Shown: positions 8,732-17,529 of the stretch, piece by piece
Position numbering within the stretch: position 1 is the first letter of the stretch
Layout: each line of letters opens with the position of its first letter
From: Bradyrhizobium zhengyangense
GTDB taxonomy: Bacteria > Pseudomonadota > Alphaproteobacteria > Rhizobiales > Xanthobacteraceae
DNA length: 64,000 bases
Reading direction: 5' to 3'
Assembly: GCF_022012435.1 (NCBI RefSeq)
Contig: NZ_JAKLUA010000001.1
Coordinates: forward strand, 372,001 to 436,000
Notes under the pieces: generated by a model
Told to the model about the DNA's origin: nothing
The model's database searches: none
What the model saw: the letters and a program-made list of their open reading frames with translations, nothing else
Made by a program: the position numbers and the translations under genes

Positions 8732-8885
8732 ATGCGACTGTCCCGAAAACGATGAGAGCACTCCGAAACGCAATTTCGCTGGACATGGACCGAAGCGACC
8801 ATCGGGCGGAGCTGACGTGATGTGCGGATCGTGCCTGTCAGGCTCGTACGGAAACCTTTCGCGGCGCAACGGAATCTGAGGCCAG

Positions 8886-9575
8886 ATGCCCAATTTCGCG
8901 ACATCCCGGTGGGTTGCCGATTTCTTGTTCGGCTTTGGCGCGCTATTCGCTATCATCAATCCTTACGGACTGGCTTTCATCTTCCTCGACCGGACCAGGG
9001 GCCTGTCTGAGGAAGAGCGTGCGGATCTTGCGCTGCGCGTTGCCGGATATGCCTTCGCTGTTCTGTTGGTCTCGCTGTTTCTCGGCAGCCAGATTCTGAA
9101 CTTCTTCGGCGTGACCATACCGGCGCTCCGGATTGCCGGGGGCCTCGTGGTTGCCGCAACCGGCTGGTCGATGCTCCACGCGTTGCCCGGTGCGGCCGGC
9201 CCCCATGCGGAGGCGACTGCCGATCTTGCGACCATGAAGCGGATGGCGTTCTTCCCGCTGACGATCCCGCTCACAACCGGACCTGGGACGATTGCGACCG
9301 CCATCGCCATCGGAATAAGCCGGACCGACAGTCTGGACGCGATGTTCGAATCGTCGATTGTTTCGCTGGCAATTGCGATCGCCGTAACCGCGGCAATATA
9401 CCACGCCTACCGCAAATCGAGCGCCATGGCGCGCGTGTTCGGCGAGGAAGGCACCAGCGTGGTTACAAAGCTGTCGGCATTCCTGCTGCTCTGCATCGGC
9501 GTGCAGATCATCATCACCGGGACGACGGACGTCGCGCGAACCATCCTGGATGGTGCTGCACACACCGTCCATTAG
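8886..9575 (+). CDS. MarC family integral membrane protein (UPF0056)
   Basis: 229 residues with six hydrophobic helices. The family signatures are visible: LFAIINPYGLAFIFLDRT near the N-terminus, and FFPLTIPLTTGPGTIATAIA in the middle. The end reads LLLCIGVQIIITGT. MarC proteins are inner-membrane proteins of unknown activity; the old link to multiple antibiotic resistance in E. coli was not confirmed. It follows the K+ channel after 154 bp with no FixK box of its own, so it may be read from the channel promoter. It converges on the FixK-like gene. Confidence 0.88.
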   Translation: MPNFATSRWVADFLFGFGALFAIINPYGLAFIFLDRTRGLSEEERADLALRVAGYAFAVLLVSLFLGSQILNFFGVTIPALRIAGGLVVAATGWSMLHALPGAAGPHAEATADLATMKRMAFFPLTIPLTTGPGTIATAIAIGISRTDSLDAMFESSIVSLAIAIAVTAAIYHAYRKSSAMARVFGEEGTSVVTKLSAFLLLCIGVQIIITGTTDVARTILDGAAHTVH

Positions 9576-9590
9576 CGGCTTCTCGTCAGA

Positions 9591-10274
9591 TCAAGCCGGC
9601 AGATCGAGGCTTGCAAGCTGGTGCCGGTCCAGCAACACGATCTGGCGCTGTGTGTTGCCGATAAAGCCGATGACGCCGAGCTCATGCAACCGCGACAACG
9701 CACGTGAGACGGTCTCCAGCGTCAGGCCGAGATAGTCGGCGATATCGCGCCTCGACATGGGCAGCGCCATGACCCCAGCCGCTGTCACCCGCTTGTCCAT
9801 CTCGAGCAGGAACGCCGCAACCCGCTCCAGCGAGGTCTTGCGCCCGAGCAGCAGCATATGGTCTTCCGCATGCTGCAGATTGTTGGTGGTCATGCTGAGC
9901 AGGTTCCTGGCGACCACGGTGTCACTTTCAGCGACCAGTTCAAGGCTCTGCCGCTTGACGAGACGTACCGTGGTATCGACGATCGCCTCGGCCGTGAACC
10001 GGTGCTCGCTGCCATTCTCCAGGCCAAAGATATCGCCAGTGAGATGAAAGGCGCCGATCTGCCTGCGACCGTCCGACAGCAGCTTGTAGCTCCGCACCGC
10101 CCCAGACTTGACTTGATAGACATAATCGGCGGGTTCCTTCTCGCCGTAAACTTCAGAACCTTTCTTATAGGAAAATTCGCTCAGACTGATCAGCGTAGTC
10201 GACGAACTGGTCATGCCGAGGTCGCGGAGCGAATTGGGGCGGGGTGCGGAATCCGTGGTGATGCGAACGAACAT
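9591..10274 (-). CDS. FixK-like Crp/Fnr transcriptional regulator
   Basis: 227 residues. An N-terminal cyclic-nucleotide-binding-type beta-roll (about 30-130) is followed by a dimerisation helix and the Crp-type HTH SRRDIADYLGLTLETVSRAL (about 173-192). The recognition helix E-T-V-S-R matches proteins that bind TTGAT-N4-ATCAA. It lacks the Cys cluster of FNR, and I find no cysteine at all in the protein, so direct O2 sensing by a [4Fe-4S] cluster is excluded and redox control by a Cys, reported for B. japonicum FixK2, is absent. It is the most likely regulator of the boxes in this window. ATG at 10214 is an alternative start. Confidence 0.88.
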   Translation of the reverse strand: MFVRITTDSAPRPNSLRDLGMTSSSTTLISLSEFSYKKGSEVYGEKEPADYVYQVKSGAVRSYKLLSDGRRQIGAFHLTGDIFGLENGSEHRFTAEAIVDTTVRLVKRQSLELVAESDTVVARNLLSMTTNNLQHAEDHMLLLGRKTSLERVAAFLLEMDKRVTAAGVMALPMSRRDIADYLGLTLETVSRALSRLHELGVIGFIGNTQRQIVLLDRHQLASLDLPA

Positions 10275-10398
10275 AGGCCAACTCCTCAGCTCAACGCCGA
10301 ATTGGTCTGTCGGACAGAAACTCTCGCCGCAGGAAATGCGCCGCGCTATCCCACTCCCGCTGAAGTTGATTTACGACTAACGCGGTATTCCCATCCAT

Positions 10399-10427
10399 TG
10401 TCCCAAGGGCCAATGTACCTAGGGACA
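10399..10427. promoter_or_regulatory. Inverted repeat in the FixK-like gene upstream region
   Basis: TGTCCC (10399-10404) and GGGACA (10422-10427) are complementary and spaced by 17 bp, about 125-150 bp upstream of the FixK-like start. The motif CCCAAGGG-N-CAAT inside it recurs at 11212-11224, upstream of the receiver-only gene. This may be a response-regulator operator; function is inferred. Confidence 0.35.
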
Positions 10428-10547
10428 GACTGAAAATTTCGTTGCGCGGATTGAGAAGCCCTTGCTGCCTTCGGAAAGGATGCCGTGTGGAAGCACGATC
10501 GTTTCGGTCTTTCATTCGTCATTGCTAGACTTTGCGAGAGGTGAAGA

Positions 10548-11171
10548 GTGCCCGGCCTGGTCCACGTAGTTGATGACGACGCATCGTTCCGGACGGCGAT
10601 CGAACGCCGGTTGAAGCTCGCCGGCTATGATGTCGCGACCTATGCGTCGGCGCAGGATCTGCTGGACGCAGCGCCAGGTGACGATCAGCCGGGATGCATT
10701 CTGCTCGACGTGCGGATACCGGGACTGAGCGGCCCCGAATTGCAGAGCCGGCTGGTCGCGTCAGGCTCGACGCTGCCCATCATCTTCCTGACCGGACATG
10801 CCGATACGGCAACGACGGTGCGGACCATCAAGGCCGGAGCGGAAGACTTTCTGACCAAGCCGGTCTCGTCAGAATTGCTGCTTGACGCGATCGAACGTGC
10901 GCTGGTGCGGCAGGACGCCATGCGGAGCCAACGCAGCAGGCTAGAGGCGTTTCGTGCGCACCTCGCCAGGCTGACCCAGCGCGAACGGCAGGTGTTTGAT
11001 CTCATTGTCCGCGGCAAGATCAACAAGCAAATTGCATATGAGCTAGGGACGACCGAGCGGACCGTGAAAGCCCACCGCCATCAGGTGATGGAGAAGATGC
11101 AAGTTCATTCGCTTGCAGAGCTTGTTTCGATCGCGGAACGACTTGGGATGCTCGATACGAAGGGCGATTAG
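10548..11171 (+). CDS. FixJ-family response regulator
   Basis: 207 residues from GTG 10548, with AGAGGTGAAG just upstream. The receiver domain has VVDDDAS, acceptor Asp54 in CILLDVRIPG, Thr in FLTGHAD and Lys in FLTKPV. The LuxR-type HTH is LTQRERQVFDLIVRGKINKQ followed by IAYELGTTERTVKAHRHQVM. The layout FixJ-like regulator divergent from fixK resembles the FixLJ-FixK2 cascade of Bradyrhizobium, but no FixL-type kinase is adjacent here. It may activate the divergent FixK-like gene. Confidence 0.88.
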   Translation: MPGLVHVVDDDASFRTAIERRLKLAGYDVATYASAQDLLDAAPGDDQPGCILLDVRIPGLSGPELQSRLVASGSTLPIIFLTGHADTATTVRTIKAGAEDFLTKPVSSELLLDAIERALVRQDAMRSQRSRLEAFRAHLARLTQRERQVFDLIVRGKINKQIAYELGTTERTVKAHRHQVMEKMQVHSLAELVSIAERLGMLDTKGD

Positions 11172-11234
11172 GTTCCCGTCGCTGGGAAAGTAGTTTGCCG
11201 CGTTGGACTGCCCCAAGGGACAATATGAAAGTTC

Positions 11235-11666
11235 GTGGAGCGGTGCTGCCATGCGGGCATCGCGCTACAGATAGCGCCGGACCGAAAGGTCGCCTCCTTG
11301 CCGTCCCGCGATACAGTTTTCGTCGTCGATGACGACCCTTCGATGCGGACCAGCCTGAACAGGTTGCTTCGTGCGCACGGGTTCGTTGCGGCTCTGTTCG
11401 ACTCAGCGAATGCTTTGCTCGATCAGGGCAAGTTCGACGAGGCGATCTGCATCGTGCTCGACATCAATCTCGGCGGAAAGTCGGGCATCGATTTGAGGCT
11501 CCGACTGGCAGGGCAGGGGGTTGTCGCGCCGGTCATCTACATCACCGGCAATGACAGTGCGGCAAATCGTGCCGCTGCGATGGCATCAGGTTGCGTTGCA
11601 TATCTGACAAAGCCATTCTCGGCGCAATCGCTGATCGCCTCGGTCGAGCGTGCATCCGCCGCCTGA
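11235..11666 (+). CDS. Receiver-only response regulator
   Basis: A single receiver domain: VVDDDPSM, acceptor Asp76 (in the long frame) in CIVLDINLGG, Thr in YITGND and Lys in YLTKPF. GTG 11235 gives 143 residues with a 25-residue leader that is not domain-like; TTG 11298 (LPSRDTVFVVDDD) would begin right at the domain. No output domain follows. It stands behind the FixJ-type gene after 63 bp, so the two may share a phosphorelay. It converges with the IalB gene 14 bp away. Confidence 0.83.
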   Translation: MERCCHAGIALQIAPDRKVASLPSRDTVFVVDDDPSMRTSLNRLLRAHGFVAALFDSANALLDQGKFDEAICIVLDINLGGKSGIDLRLRLAGQGVVAPVIYITGNDSAANRAAAMASGCVAYLTKPFSAQSLIASVERASAA

Positions 11667-11680
11667 CTTCTCGGCCCCTC

Positions 11681-12268
11681 TCACTCGTCGACATATTGCT
11701 CCAGCGTTTTGGCCGGCGCGCCCTTGTGGACGGTGGCGAATTGCGCGAGCGGTATCGACGTCGTCAAGGCAAGCAGATTGGCGTCGACGACCTCCAGCGT
11801 CAGCGTCTTGCCGGACTCCATCTCCTTGATCATGGCTGGGTCGGCAACATCAGCTGCGATGCAGGTATTGGTGGCGCACCAATTATAGGGGACCCGGCGA
11901 GCCGAGCCGTGATCGATCCTCACCTTGGCCGGCTGTTGCAGATACATGCCGACGGGCATGAACAGTTGCAGGCGCACCGTAGGTGAGTCCTCGCGCTCGA
12001 TGAGGTCCACGCGTACTGCCGTTTGTCCGGTTGGAAATATTCCGGTGATGGATGTTCGGCAGAGCTTGGGCGCGCCGCCGGCCGTGAAGCATACCTTCTG
12101 CCAGTCGCCATAGGTGACATCCTTGGCTTCGCGCTGGCCTCGCGTTGCGACCTCAGCCGATTTGTCGACTTGCGCCGTCGCCTTCCGTGCGGCGAGGCCT
12201 GGACTCGTCGCGGAGCTAGCGACAGCGAGGACCAGAAAGCCGGAAAGAAAACGAAGAGGACGGGGCAT
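11681..12268 (-). CDS. Invasion-associated locus B (IalB) family protein
   Basis: 195 residues from ATG 12268, with GGGAG upstream and a clear signal peptide (MPRPLRFLSGFLVLAVASS). ATG 12295, overlapping the upstream stop as ATGA, is the alternative start. The domain begins VTYGDWQKVCFTAGGAPKLC and contains RVDLIERE, the Cys pair NWCATNTCIAA and a C-terminal beta-strand region. IalB proteins are periplasmic or outer-membrane proteins, named for a Bartonella invasion factor; in free-living rhizobia the role is unknown. It is last in an apparent operon with an exchanger and a secreted hydrolase. Confidence 0.85.
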   Translation of the reverse strand: MPRPLRFLSGFLVLAVASSATSPGLAARKATAQVDKSAEVATRGQREAKDVTYGDWQKVCFTAGGAPKLCRTSITGIFPTGQTAVRVDLIEREDSPTVRLQLFMPVGMYLQQPAKVRIDHGSARRVPYNWCATNTCIAADVADPAMIKEMESGKTLTLEVVDANLLALTTSIPLAQFATVHKGAPAKTLEQYVDE

Positions 12269-12291
12269 CGTCGCGGCTCCCAAGTTCAGGC

Positions 12292-13176
12292 TCATTTTTG
12301 CGCATCGAGAAACTGACTCACGATTGGCGACCAGATCGGGATCGCGTCCGGCGAGCCAATAAAGTAATGGCCCTCACTTCCGAATGGCGGCATCAAATGG
12401 TACTCTGCCTTGCCGCCGGCGGCGGTAAAGGCCGCATGCATCCGCTTCGACAGATCAGGGCCGAAAAACGTGTCGTTTTCGATGTAGATCCACAGCATCG
12501 GTATCCGCGATGTGCGGCCGAAATTCCCCGTCGCCTCGACGAGCTTGTCGGGCGCGCAATTGTTGTTCGGCTTGCCCCCGACGCGGCCGCCACGGCCGGC
12601 GGCGAAAGTGATGATGGCCTTCACTTCCGGTGGGTTCATGCTCGATAATGCAATTGACGCCCAACCACCGGCGGATTGGCCGACGACGATGACATCCTTT
12701 GGAATGATGCGCTTCTCGGCGGTCAGATAGTCGATGATCCAGCGATCGACCTGTGCGATCGCGAGGCCGGCATCGGGGAAATTGGGGTTCTCACATTTGC
12801 CGATCTTCGAGAAAAATGGCCCATACAGCCCGCGCTCCGGAATATCGATCGCGGCCGCCCCATATCCGGTGCCCACCGGCGCGATCACAAGATAGCCGCG
12901 CTTCGCGAACCATTTGGCTGCGTCGCGAAACTCCACCAGCGGGAAGAAGCTGCGGTCAGCCATGTTGAGCGAAACGCCGTGGTTCATGATCACGAGCGGG
13001 AAGGGGCCGTCGCCGACCGGGCGCACGAGATAGGCGAACATCGGTAACGGCAACGTCAGGGCCCAGAGCTCCTCCTGGATGCGGACCTCATCATCGGCGC
13101 GCGCCGGCGCTGCGAAGATGAGGAGGCCGAGCATGACCGTCACGAACGGGCCGAGGATTGCACGCAAGTCACGCAT
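12292..13176 (-). CDS. Secreted alpha/beta hydrolase (dienelactone-hydrolase-like)
   Basis: 294 residues from ATG 13176, which has GGAGG 6 bp upstream. A longer start at 13191 overlaps the exchanger stop as ATGA. The signal peptide is MRDLRAILGPFVTVMLGLLIFAAPARA-like. The nucleophile elbow is VVGQSAGGWASIA (G-x-S-x-G), the oxyanion region PLVIMNHGVSLN, and a C-terminal His in GSEGHYF. The fold fits platelet-activating-factor-acetylhydrolase/dienelactone-hydrolase-like lipases. The substrate is unknown. It is cotranscribed with the exchanger upstream and the IalB gene downstream, so it probably falls under FixK box 3. Confidence 0.8.
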   Translation of the reverse strand: MRDLRAILGPFVTVMLGLLIFAAPARADDEVRIQEELWALTLPLPMFAYLVRPVGDGPFPLVIMNHGVSLNMADRSFFPLVEFRDAAKWFAKRGYLVIAPVGTGYGAAAIDIPERGLYGPFFSKIGKCENPNFPDAGLAIAQVDRWIIDYLTAEKRIIPKDVIVVGQSAGGWASIALSSMNPPEVKAIITFAAGRGGRVGGKPNNNCAPDKLVEATGNFGRTSRIPMLWIYIENDTFFGPDLSKRMHAAFTAAGGKAEYHLMPPFGSEGHYFIGSPDAIPIWSPIVSQFLDAQK

Positions 13177-13187
13177 CTGGGCCTCCG

Positions 13188-14876
13188 TCATCCCGAATAT
13201 GTGGCGGCGACGACGATCGGACCGAGCACCGTCAGCACGACGTTGCCGACCGCATACGGCACCGCAACGCCAAGCACCGGGGTCTTGCTCTCGGCAACGT
13301 CGCAGGCGCCGGTCACGGCGGCATCGACCGTCATGGCGCCGGCCAGCGCGCCGCACGTCACAACCGGGTTCATCCGCAGCACGTAACAGGCGACGATCGT
13401 ACCGACCGTCAGCGGGACGAGCGTGACAACGATCCCCATGCCGACAAGCAACAAGCCGTGGGCCTGGATCGCCGACCAGGCGGCGAGGCCGTTGCCCAGG
13501 CCGATCGCAGCAATGAAGCCGCCCAGGCCGATATCACCCAAGGTCTGCTGCGCGGCTGGCGGCATGGCGCCCATGCTAGGCTTGCGCGAACGCAACCAGC
13601 CGCAGACCAGGCCCGCAATCAGCGCGCCGCCTCCGCCGCCCAGCGTCAGCGCAACATTGCCAATCTTGAAGCTGGCGAGACCGGCCAGAAGACCGATGGC
13701 AATGCCGGCGGCAAGAAACGCAATATCAGTGCGATCGCTCGTGTTCAGGGCAGAGCCAACCTGCGCCGTCGCGCGCGCGATATTGGGGGTGCTGCCGACC
13801 AGCGTCATAACGTCCCCGACATAGACGCGTGTATCGGGCCCGAGCGGCACCTCGCGGCCCATTCGGGTCAGTGCGCGCAGGAAGACGCCGCGGGCGCTAT
13901 CGCCGACGATCTCGGCGACTTCCCGGATCGAGCGGCCATGCAGCTTGCGGTTCTCCACCAGCACGTCGATGACATTGCCGGGCAGGCTGCGCAACAATTC
14001 GTCGGCGTCGATTTCCGCACCGATGACCGGCTTGGCGGCGACGATCGCCGCGGTCGGACCGGTCAGGACGATGTCGTCACCATTTTCGAGCACGACATCG
14101 CGATGCGGTCCGACGTCGGCGCCCTGGCGGACGATCCGCTCGACGACGGTGCGCCCGCCGATCTCGGCTTCAATGGCTTCGACGGTGCGGCCGGCGGCCG
14201 CCGAGACGCGATAGGCCCGAGCCTGGAATTTGCGGTAGGAGAGATTGTCCGACTTCGCGGGGACGCCGCCGGCAAGCTCGGCCTCGAGTTTCTTGGCCTC
14301 CGCCTTGAGATCGACCCGCATCAGCCGCGGCGCGACGAACGGGACGAACGGCAGCGTCAGGATGTAGCCGAGCACGTAGGTGACAGCATAGCCGGCGGCG
14401 ATATTGGCTTCCTGTTGTTTCAGGATGTCCGGCGCGAGGCCGAGTTGCGCCAGCGCGCCTGATGCGGTGCCGATCACCGAGGACTGGGTCAGCGCACCGG
14501 CGGTGAGGCCCGCGGCGGTGCCGGTATCGAGCTTGAACAGGCGGGCAAAGATCAGCACGAGCACGAGGCCCGTCGCGCCGATCACCAGCGACAGCACGAC
14601 CTGGGCCAGCGTCCGGATGCTCAAGGAGGCGAAGAATTCCGGGCCGGAGCGGTAGCCGATCGTGAAGACGAACAGGCTGAACAGGATGGCCCGCAGGATC
14701 GGTGGAAAGGTGAAGCTGCCGAGCTGTCCGATCAACACTGCGACGATCAAGATGCAGGCGGTGGTGCCGATCGAGAAACCGCGGACCTTGATACGGCCGA
14801 GAATGGTGCCGATCGCGATCGCCAGCAGCAGGAAGATTTCCGGTGCGGCGGCGATGATCCACCTGACGGTTTCCAT
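13188..14876 (-). CDS. Aspartate-alanine exchanger (AAEx) family transporter
   Basis: 562 residues. Two membrane halves (about residues 1-190 and 385-560, each with five or so helices) flank a cytosolic part with two TrkA-C-like domains (about 205-370, e.g. DDIVLTGPTAAIV and RVYVGDVMTLVG). This is the AspT/YidE/YbjL fold, whose best-known member swaps aspartate for alanine. The substrate here is not known. FixK box 3 lies 56 bp upstream, which supports ATG 14876. Its stop overlaps the hydrolase start. A second member lies at 20302-22002. Confidence 0.87.
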   Translation of the reverse strand: METVRWIIAAAPEIFLLLAIAIGTILGRIKVRGFSIGTTACILIVAVLIGQLGSFTFPPILRAILFSLFVFTIGYRSGPEFFASLSIRTLAQVVLSLVIGATGLVLVLIFARLFKLDTGTAAGLTAGALTQSSVIGTASGALAQLGLAPDILKQQEANIAAGYAVTYVLGYILTLPFVPFVAPRLMRVDLKAEAKKLEAELAGGVPAKSDNLSYRKFQARAYRVSAAAGRTVEAIEAEIGGRTVVERIVRQGADVGPHRDVVLENGDDIVLTGPTAAIVAAKPVIGAEIDADELLRSLPGNVIDVLVENRKLHGRSIREVAEIVGDSARGVFLRALTRMGREVPLGPDTRVYVGDVMTLVGSTPNIARATAQVGSALNTSDRTDIAFLAAGIAIGLLAGLASFKIGNVALTLGGGGGALIAGLVCGWLRSRKPSMGAMPPAAQQTLGDIGLGGFIAAIGLGNGLAAWSAIQAHGLLLVGMGIVVTLVPLTVGTIVACYVLRMNPVVTCGALAGAMTVDAAVTGACDVAESKTPVLGVAVPYAVGNVVLTVLGPIVVAATYSG

Positions 14877-14932
14877 GGTCGACGTTCCCCGGCGCTTTTC
14901 CCGCGATTTGATTTGCCGCGGGGGGAGATTGC

Positions 14933-14946
14933 TTGATCCAGATCAA
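14933..14946. promoter_or_regulatory. FixK/FNR-type box 3, between divergent operons
   Basis: TTGATCCAGATCAA, a perfect TTGAT-N4-ATCAA palindrome. It is 56 bp from the minus-strand exchanger start (14876) and 64 bp from the plus-strand YoaK start (15011), so one site can serve both operons. Confidence 0.82.
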
Positions 14947-15010
14947 GCCTCGGCGAGGACGCGGCGGCGCCTATGAACCAAATGAAGAATTTAGGCTCCG
15001 TATTGTCGAC

Positions 15011-15691
15011 ATGAGCACCTTGGACGTTGCCGCCGGCGCAATCCGCCGCGATGAGACGGTCGAGATTGTCCTGCTGCTGGCGTTCGCCGGCGGCTATATT
15101 GACGCCTATACTTGGATCATCCACGGCGTCATGGCGAATGCCCAGACGGCCAATGTGATCTTTCTCTGGGTCTACGCCATGGCGGGCAATTGGACCAAGG
15201 CATTGCATTTCGTGCCGCCCATCCTGGCCTTCACCGCCGGCATCGTCATAGCCGCCTGGCTGCGCCGTGTGGCCGGAGAGCGGGCCAGCGCGCTCAGCGT
15301 CCTGGTCGAGATTGTCTTCTTGATCGTGATCGGCATCTTGCACAACCGGATGCCGGATATTGCAGGAACGCTTGGCATTTCCATGGTCGCGGCGATGCAG
15401 TCGGCCATATTTATCAAAGTCGAGGGCGTGGCTTGCAGCACGGTCATGATCACCGGCAACATGCGTCAGACCGTCGAGAATATCTTCGCGGTCGCCTACG
15501 GAGGTGCGCCGCTTGGGACCCTGCGCAGGTCCGCCATCTTCTTCGCGCTGTGCGCGGTGTTCGGCTGCGGCGCGGCCGCTGGTGCCTTCGCCACCGAGAC
15601 CATTCCCAACCTCGCGCTCGGCATTCCCGTCGTCGCGCTGCTGATTGTCCTGCTGCGCTGCGAAGCGACACCGCGTGAGGTGATCACATGA
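15011..15691 (+). CDS. YoaK family (DUF1275) membrane protein
   Basis: 226 residues from ATG 15011. The longer frame begins inside the FixK box and is rejected. Six hydrophobic helices are seen, with the DUF1275 signatures LLLAFAGGYIDAYTWIIHGV and ANAQTANVIFLWVYAMAGNW, then ACSTVMITGNMRQTVENI. Family members are inner-membrane proteins of unknown activity. The stop overlaps the SulP start as ATGA, so the two are translationally coupled and may act together. Probably FixK-controlled. Confidence 0.87.
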   Translation: MSTLDVAAGAIRRDETVEIVLLLAFAGGYIDAYTWIIHGVMANAQTANVIFLWVYAMAGNWTKALHFVPPILAFTAGIVIAAWLRRVAGERASALSVLVEIVFLIVIGILHNRMPDIAGTLGISMVAAMQSAIFIKVEGVACSTVMITGNMRQTVENIFAVAYGGAPLGTLRRSAIFFALCAVFGCGAAAGAFATETIPNLALGIPVVALLIVLLRCEATPREVIT

Positions 15692-17391
15692 ATACGCCAC
15701 CCGAATCGAGCTGGACGCGGTTCTTTCCACCGGCTGGCTGGCTTGCCGCCTATCGTCGCGAATGGCTTCCTTCCGACGCCGTCGCCGGCGTCACGCTCGC
15801 CGCGTACGCCATTCCGGTTTCGCTGGCCTACGCCGCGCTCGCCGGCCTGCAGCCGCAGATCGGTGTCTATGGCTACATGCTCGGCGGCATCGGTTATGCG
15901 TTGCTTGGGGCTTCGCGGCAGTTGGCGATCGGCCCAACGTCGGCGATCTCGCTGATGATCGCCGCGACCGTCGGCGTGCTCGCCGGCGGCGATGCCGTGA
16001 AATACGCGCAGATCGCAAGTCTCGCGGCTTTCGGCGTTGCCGTGCTCTGCTTCATCGCCTGGCTGTTCAAGCTCAGCGTGCTGGTTCGGCTCGTTAGCGA
16101 CAGCATCCTTGTCGGATTCAAGGCGGGGGCGGGGCTCACGATCATCATGAGCCAGTTGCCGAGCCTATTCGGCGTTGCCGGCGGCGGACACAATTTCTTT
16201 GACCGTGCCCTCAAGCTGGTCGGACAGCTCGGTCATCTCGATCTCCTGGTGCTGGCGATCGGTGCTGTAGCACTCCTGCTGCTTCTGCTCGGCGAACGGC
16301 TCTTGCCTGGCAAGCCGGTCGGCATCACGGTCGTGGCGCTTGCGATTGTAGTGGCGACGATATCAGGCTTTCCCGGCCTCGGTGTGCCCGTTACCGGGAA
16401 GATCCCGGAGGGGCTCCCGGCGCTGGGCATGCCAACCTTCGGCCTGCTTGAGTTCGACGATCTGTTTCCGCTCGCAGCCGGCTGCGTGCTGCTGGCCTAT
16501 ATCGAGGGTGTATCGGCGGCGCGGAGCTTTGCCGTCAAGCACGGCTATGCGCTCGACGTCCGCCAGGAGTTCTTGGGGCTGGGCGCTGCGAACCTCGCAG
16601 CCGCCTTCGGCCATGGCTATCCCGTCGCCGGCGGCTTGTCGCAATCGGCGGTCAACGACAGCGCCGGTGCGCGAACGCCTCTGGCGCTCGTCATCTGTTC
16701 GGTGACGCTAGGGCTCTGTCTCCTGTTCTTCACGGGGCTGCTGACCAACCTGCCAAAGGCGGTGCTCGCGGCTATCGTCTTTGCCGCGGTCTACAAGCTG
16801 GTCGATATCCGCGCGCTGGTGCGGATGTGGCAGGTGAGCCGGATCGACTTCTATGCTGCGTCGATCGCTCTGATTGCCGTGCTGTTGCTCGGCATCCTCC
16901 AGGGTGTCCTGCTGGCCTCGATCGCGTCGATCGTCCTGCTGCTGGCGCGCGCTTCGCGGCCGAACGTCGCATTCCTCGGCCGCTTGCCGGGCAGCGGCCG
17001 CTATTCGGACAGCGCGCGGCACGCGGACGTCGAGCCACTCGTTGGCATCATCGCGTTTCGCCCCGAAGGGTCGCTGCTCTACATCAATGCCGAAACGATT
17101 CTGGATACAGTGCTGACCGCGCTCCGAACCGCGCCGGGCGTCCATCTGGTCGCCTGCGACCTTTCGGCGTCGCCCTATATCGATCTGGCGGGCGCGCGCA
17201 TGCTGCACGATCTCTACGACGAGCTCGCCTCGCGCCACGTGACCCTCTGCATCGTCGGCGCGCATGCGCAGCTTCGCGACCTCCTGCGCGCCGAGGGGCT
17301 CGGGGAGAAGACCGACAGCGGTCAGTGGCTGCGCTCGCTCGACAGCGTGCTCGGCGAAAACACCGGCGGTCCGGCTCAGCGAACGGCATGA
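15688..17391 (+). CDS. SulP family anion transporter with STAS domain
   Basis: 567 residues. The SulP core is recognisable from DAVAGVTLAAYAIPVSLAYA and the following GLQPQIGVYGYMLGGIGYAL. The ten or more helices end near residue 430, with VAGGLSQSAVNDSAGARTPL in the usual place. The C-terminal STAS domain (about 445-550) includes VHLVACDLSASPYIDLAGARM. SulP proteins move sulfate, bicarbonate or dicarboxylates; the substrate here is undetermined. It overlaps YoaK by 4 bp in one FixK-type operon. Confidence 0.9.
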   Translation: MNTPPESSWTRFFPPAGWLAAYRREWLPSDAVAGVTLAAYAIPVSLAYAALAGLQPQIGVYGYMLGGIGYALLGASRQLAIGPTSAISLMIAATVGVLAGGDAVKYAQIASLAAFGVAVLCFIAWLFKLSVLVRLVSDSILVGFKAGAGLTIIMSQLPSLFGVAGGGHNFFDRALKLVGQLGHLDLLVLAIGAVALLLLLLGERLLPGKPVGITVVALAIVVATISGFPGLGVPVTGKIPEGLPALGMPTFGLLEFDDLFPLAAGCVLLAYIEGVSAARSFAVKHGYALDVRQEFLGLGAANLAAAFGHGYPVAGGLSQSAVNDSAGARTPLALVICSVTLGLCLLFFTGLLTNLPKAVLAAIVFAAVYKLVDIRALVRMWQVSRIDFYAASIALIAVLLLGILQGVLLASIASIVLLLARASRPNVAFLGRLPGSGRYSDSARHADVEPLVGIIAFRPEGSLLYINAETILDTVLTALRTAPGVHLVACDLSASPYIDLAGARMLHDLYDELASRHVTLCIVGAHAQLRDLLRAEGLGEKTDSGQWLRSLDSVLGENTGGPAQRTA

Positions 17392-17449
17392 CGAGCTTGT
17401 TGCGATGCGAATGGCATCGCGCCCGGCCTGCCGAGAATGCGTGTGACCG

Positions 17450-17463
17450 TTGACTTGGATCAA
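17450..17463 (+). promoter_or_regulatory. FixK/FNR-type box 4
   Basis: TTGACTTGGATCAA, one mismatch from the perfect palindrome, 66 bp upstream of ATG 17530. It lies about 60 bp past the SulP stop, so the decarboxylase operon has its own promoter. Confidence 0.78.
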
Positions 17464-17529
17464 TGGAGCGACGGGCGCCCAAAGCACGATCCCGCATCAC
17501 CTTTCGCCTGTAAGGATCGGGAGAGATAT

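Noticed and set aside
10375..10388. TTGATTTACGACTA upstream of the FixK-like gene as an autoregulatory box
   Set aside because: Only the left half matches the palindrome.
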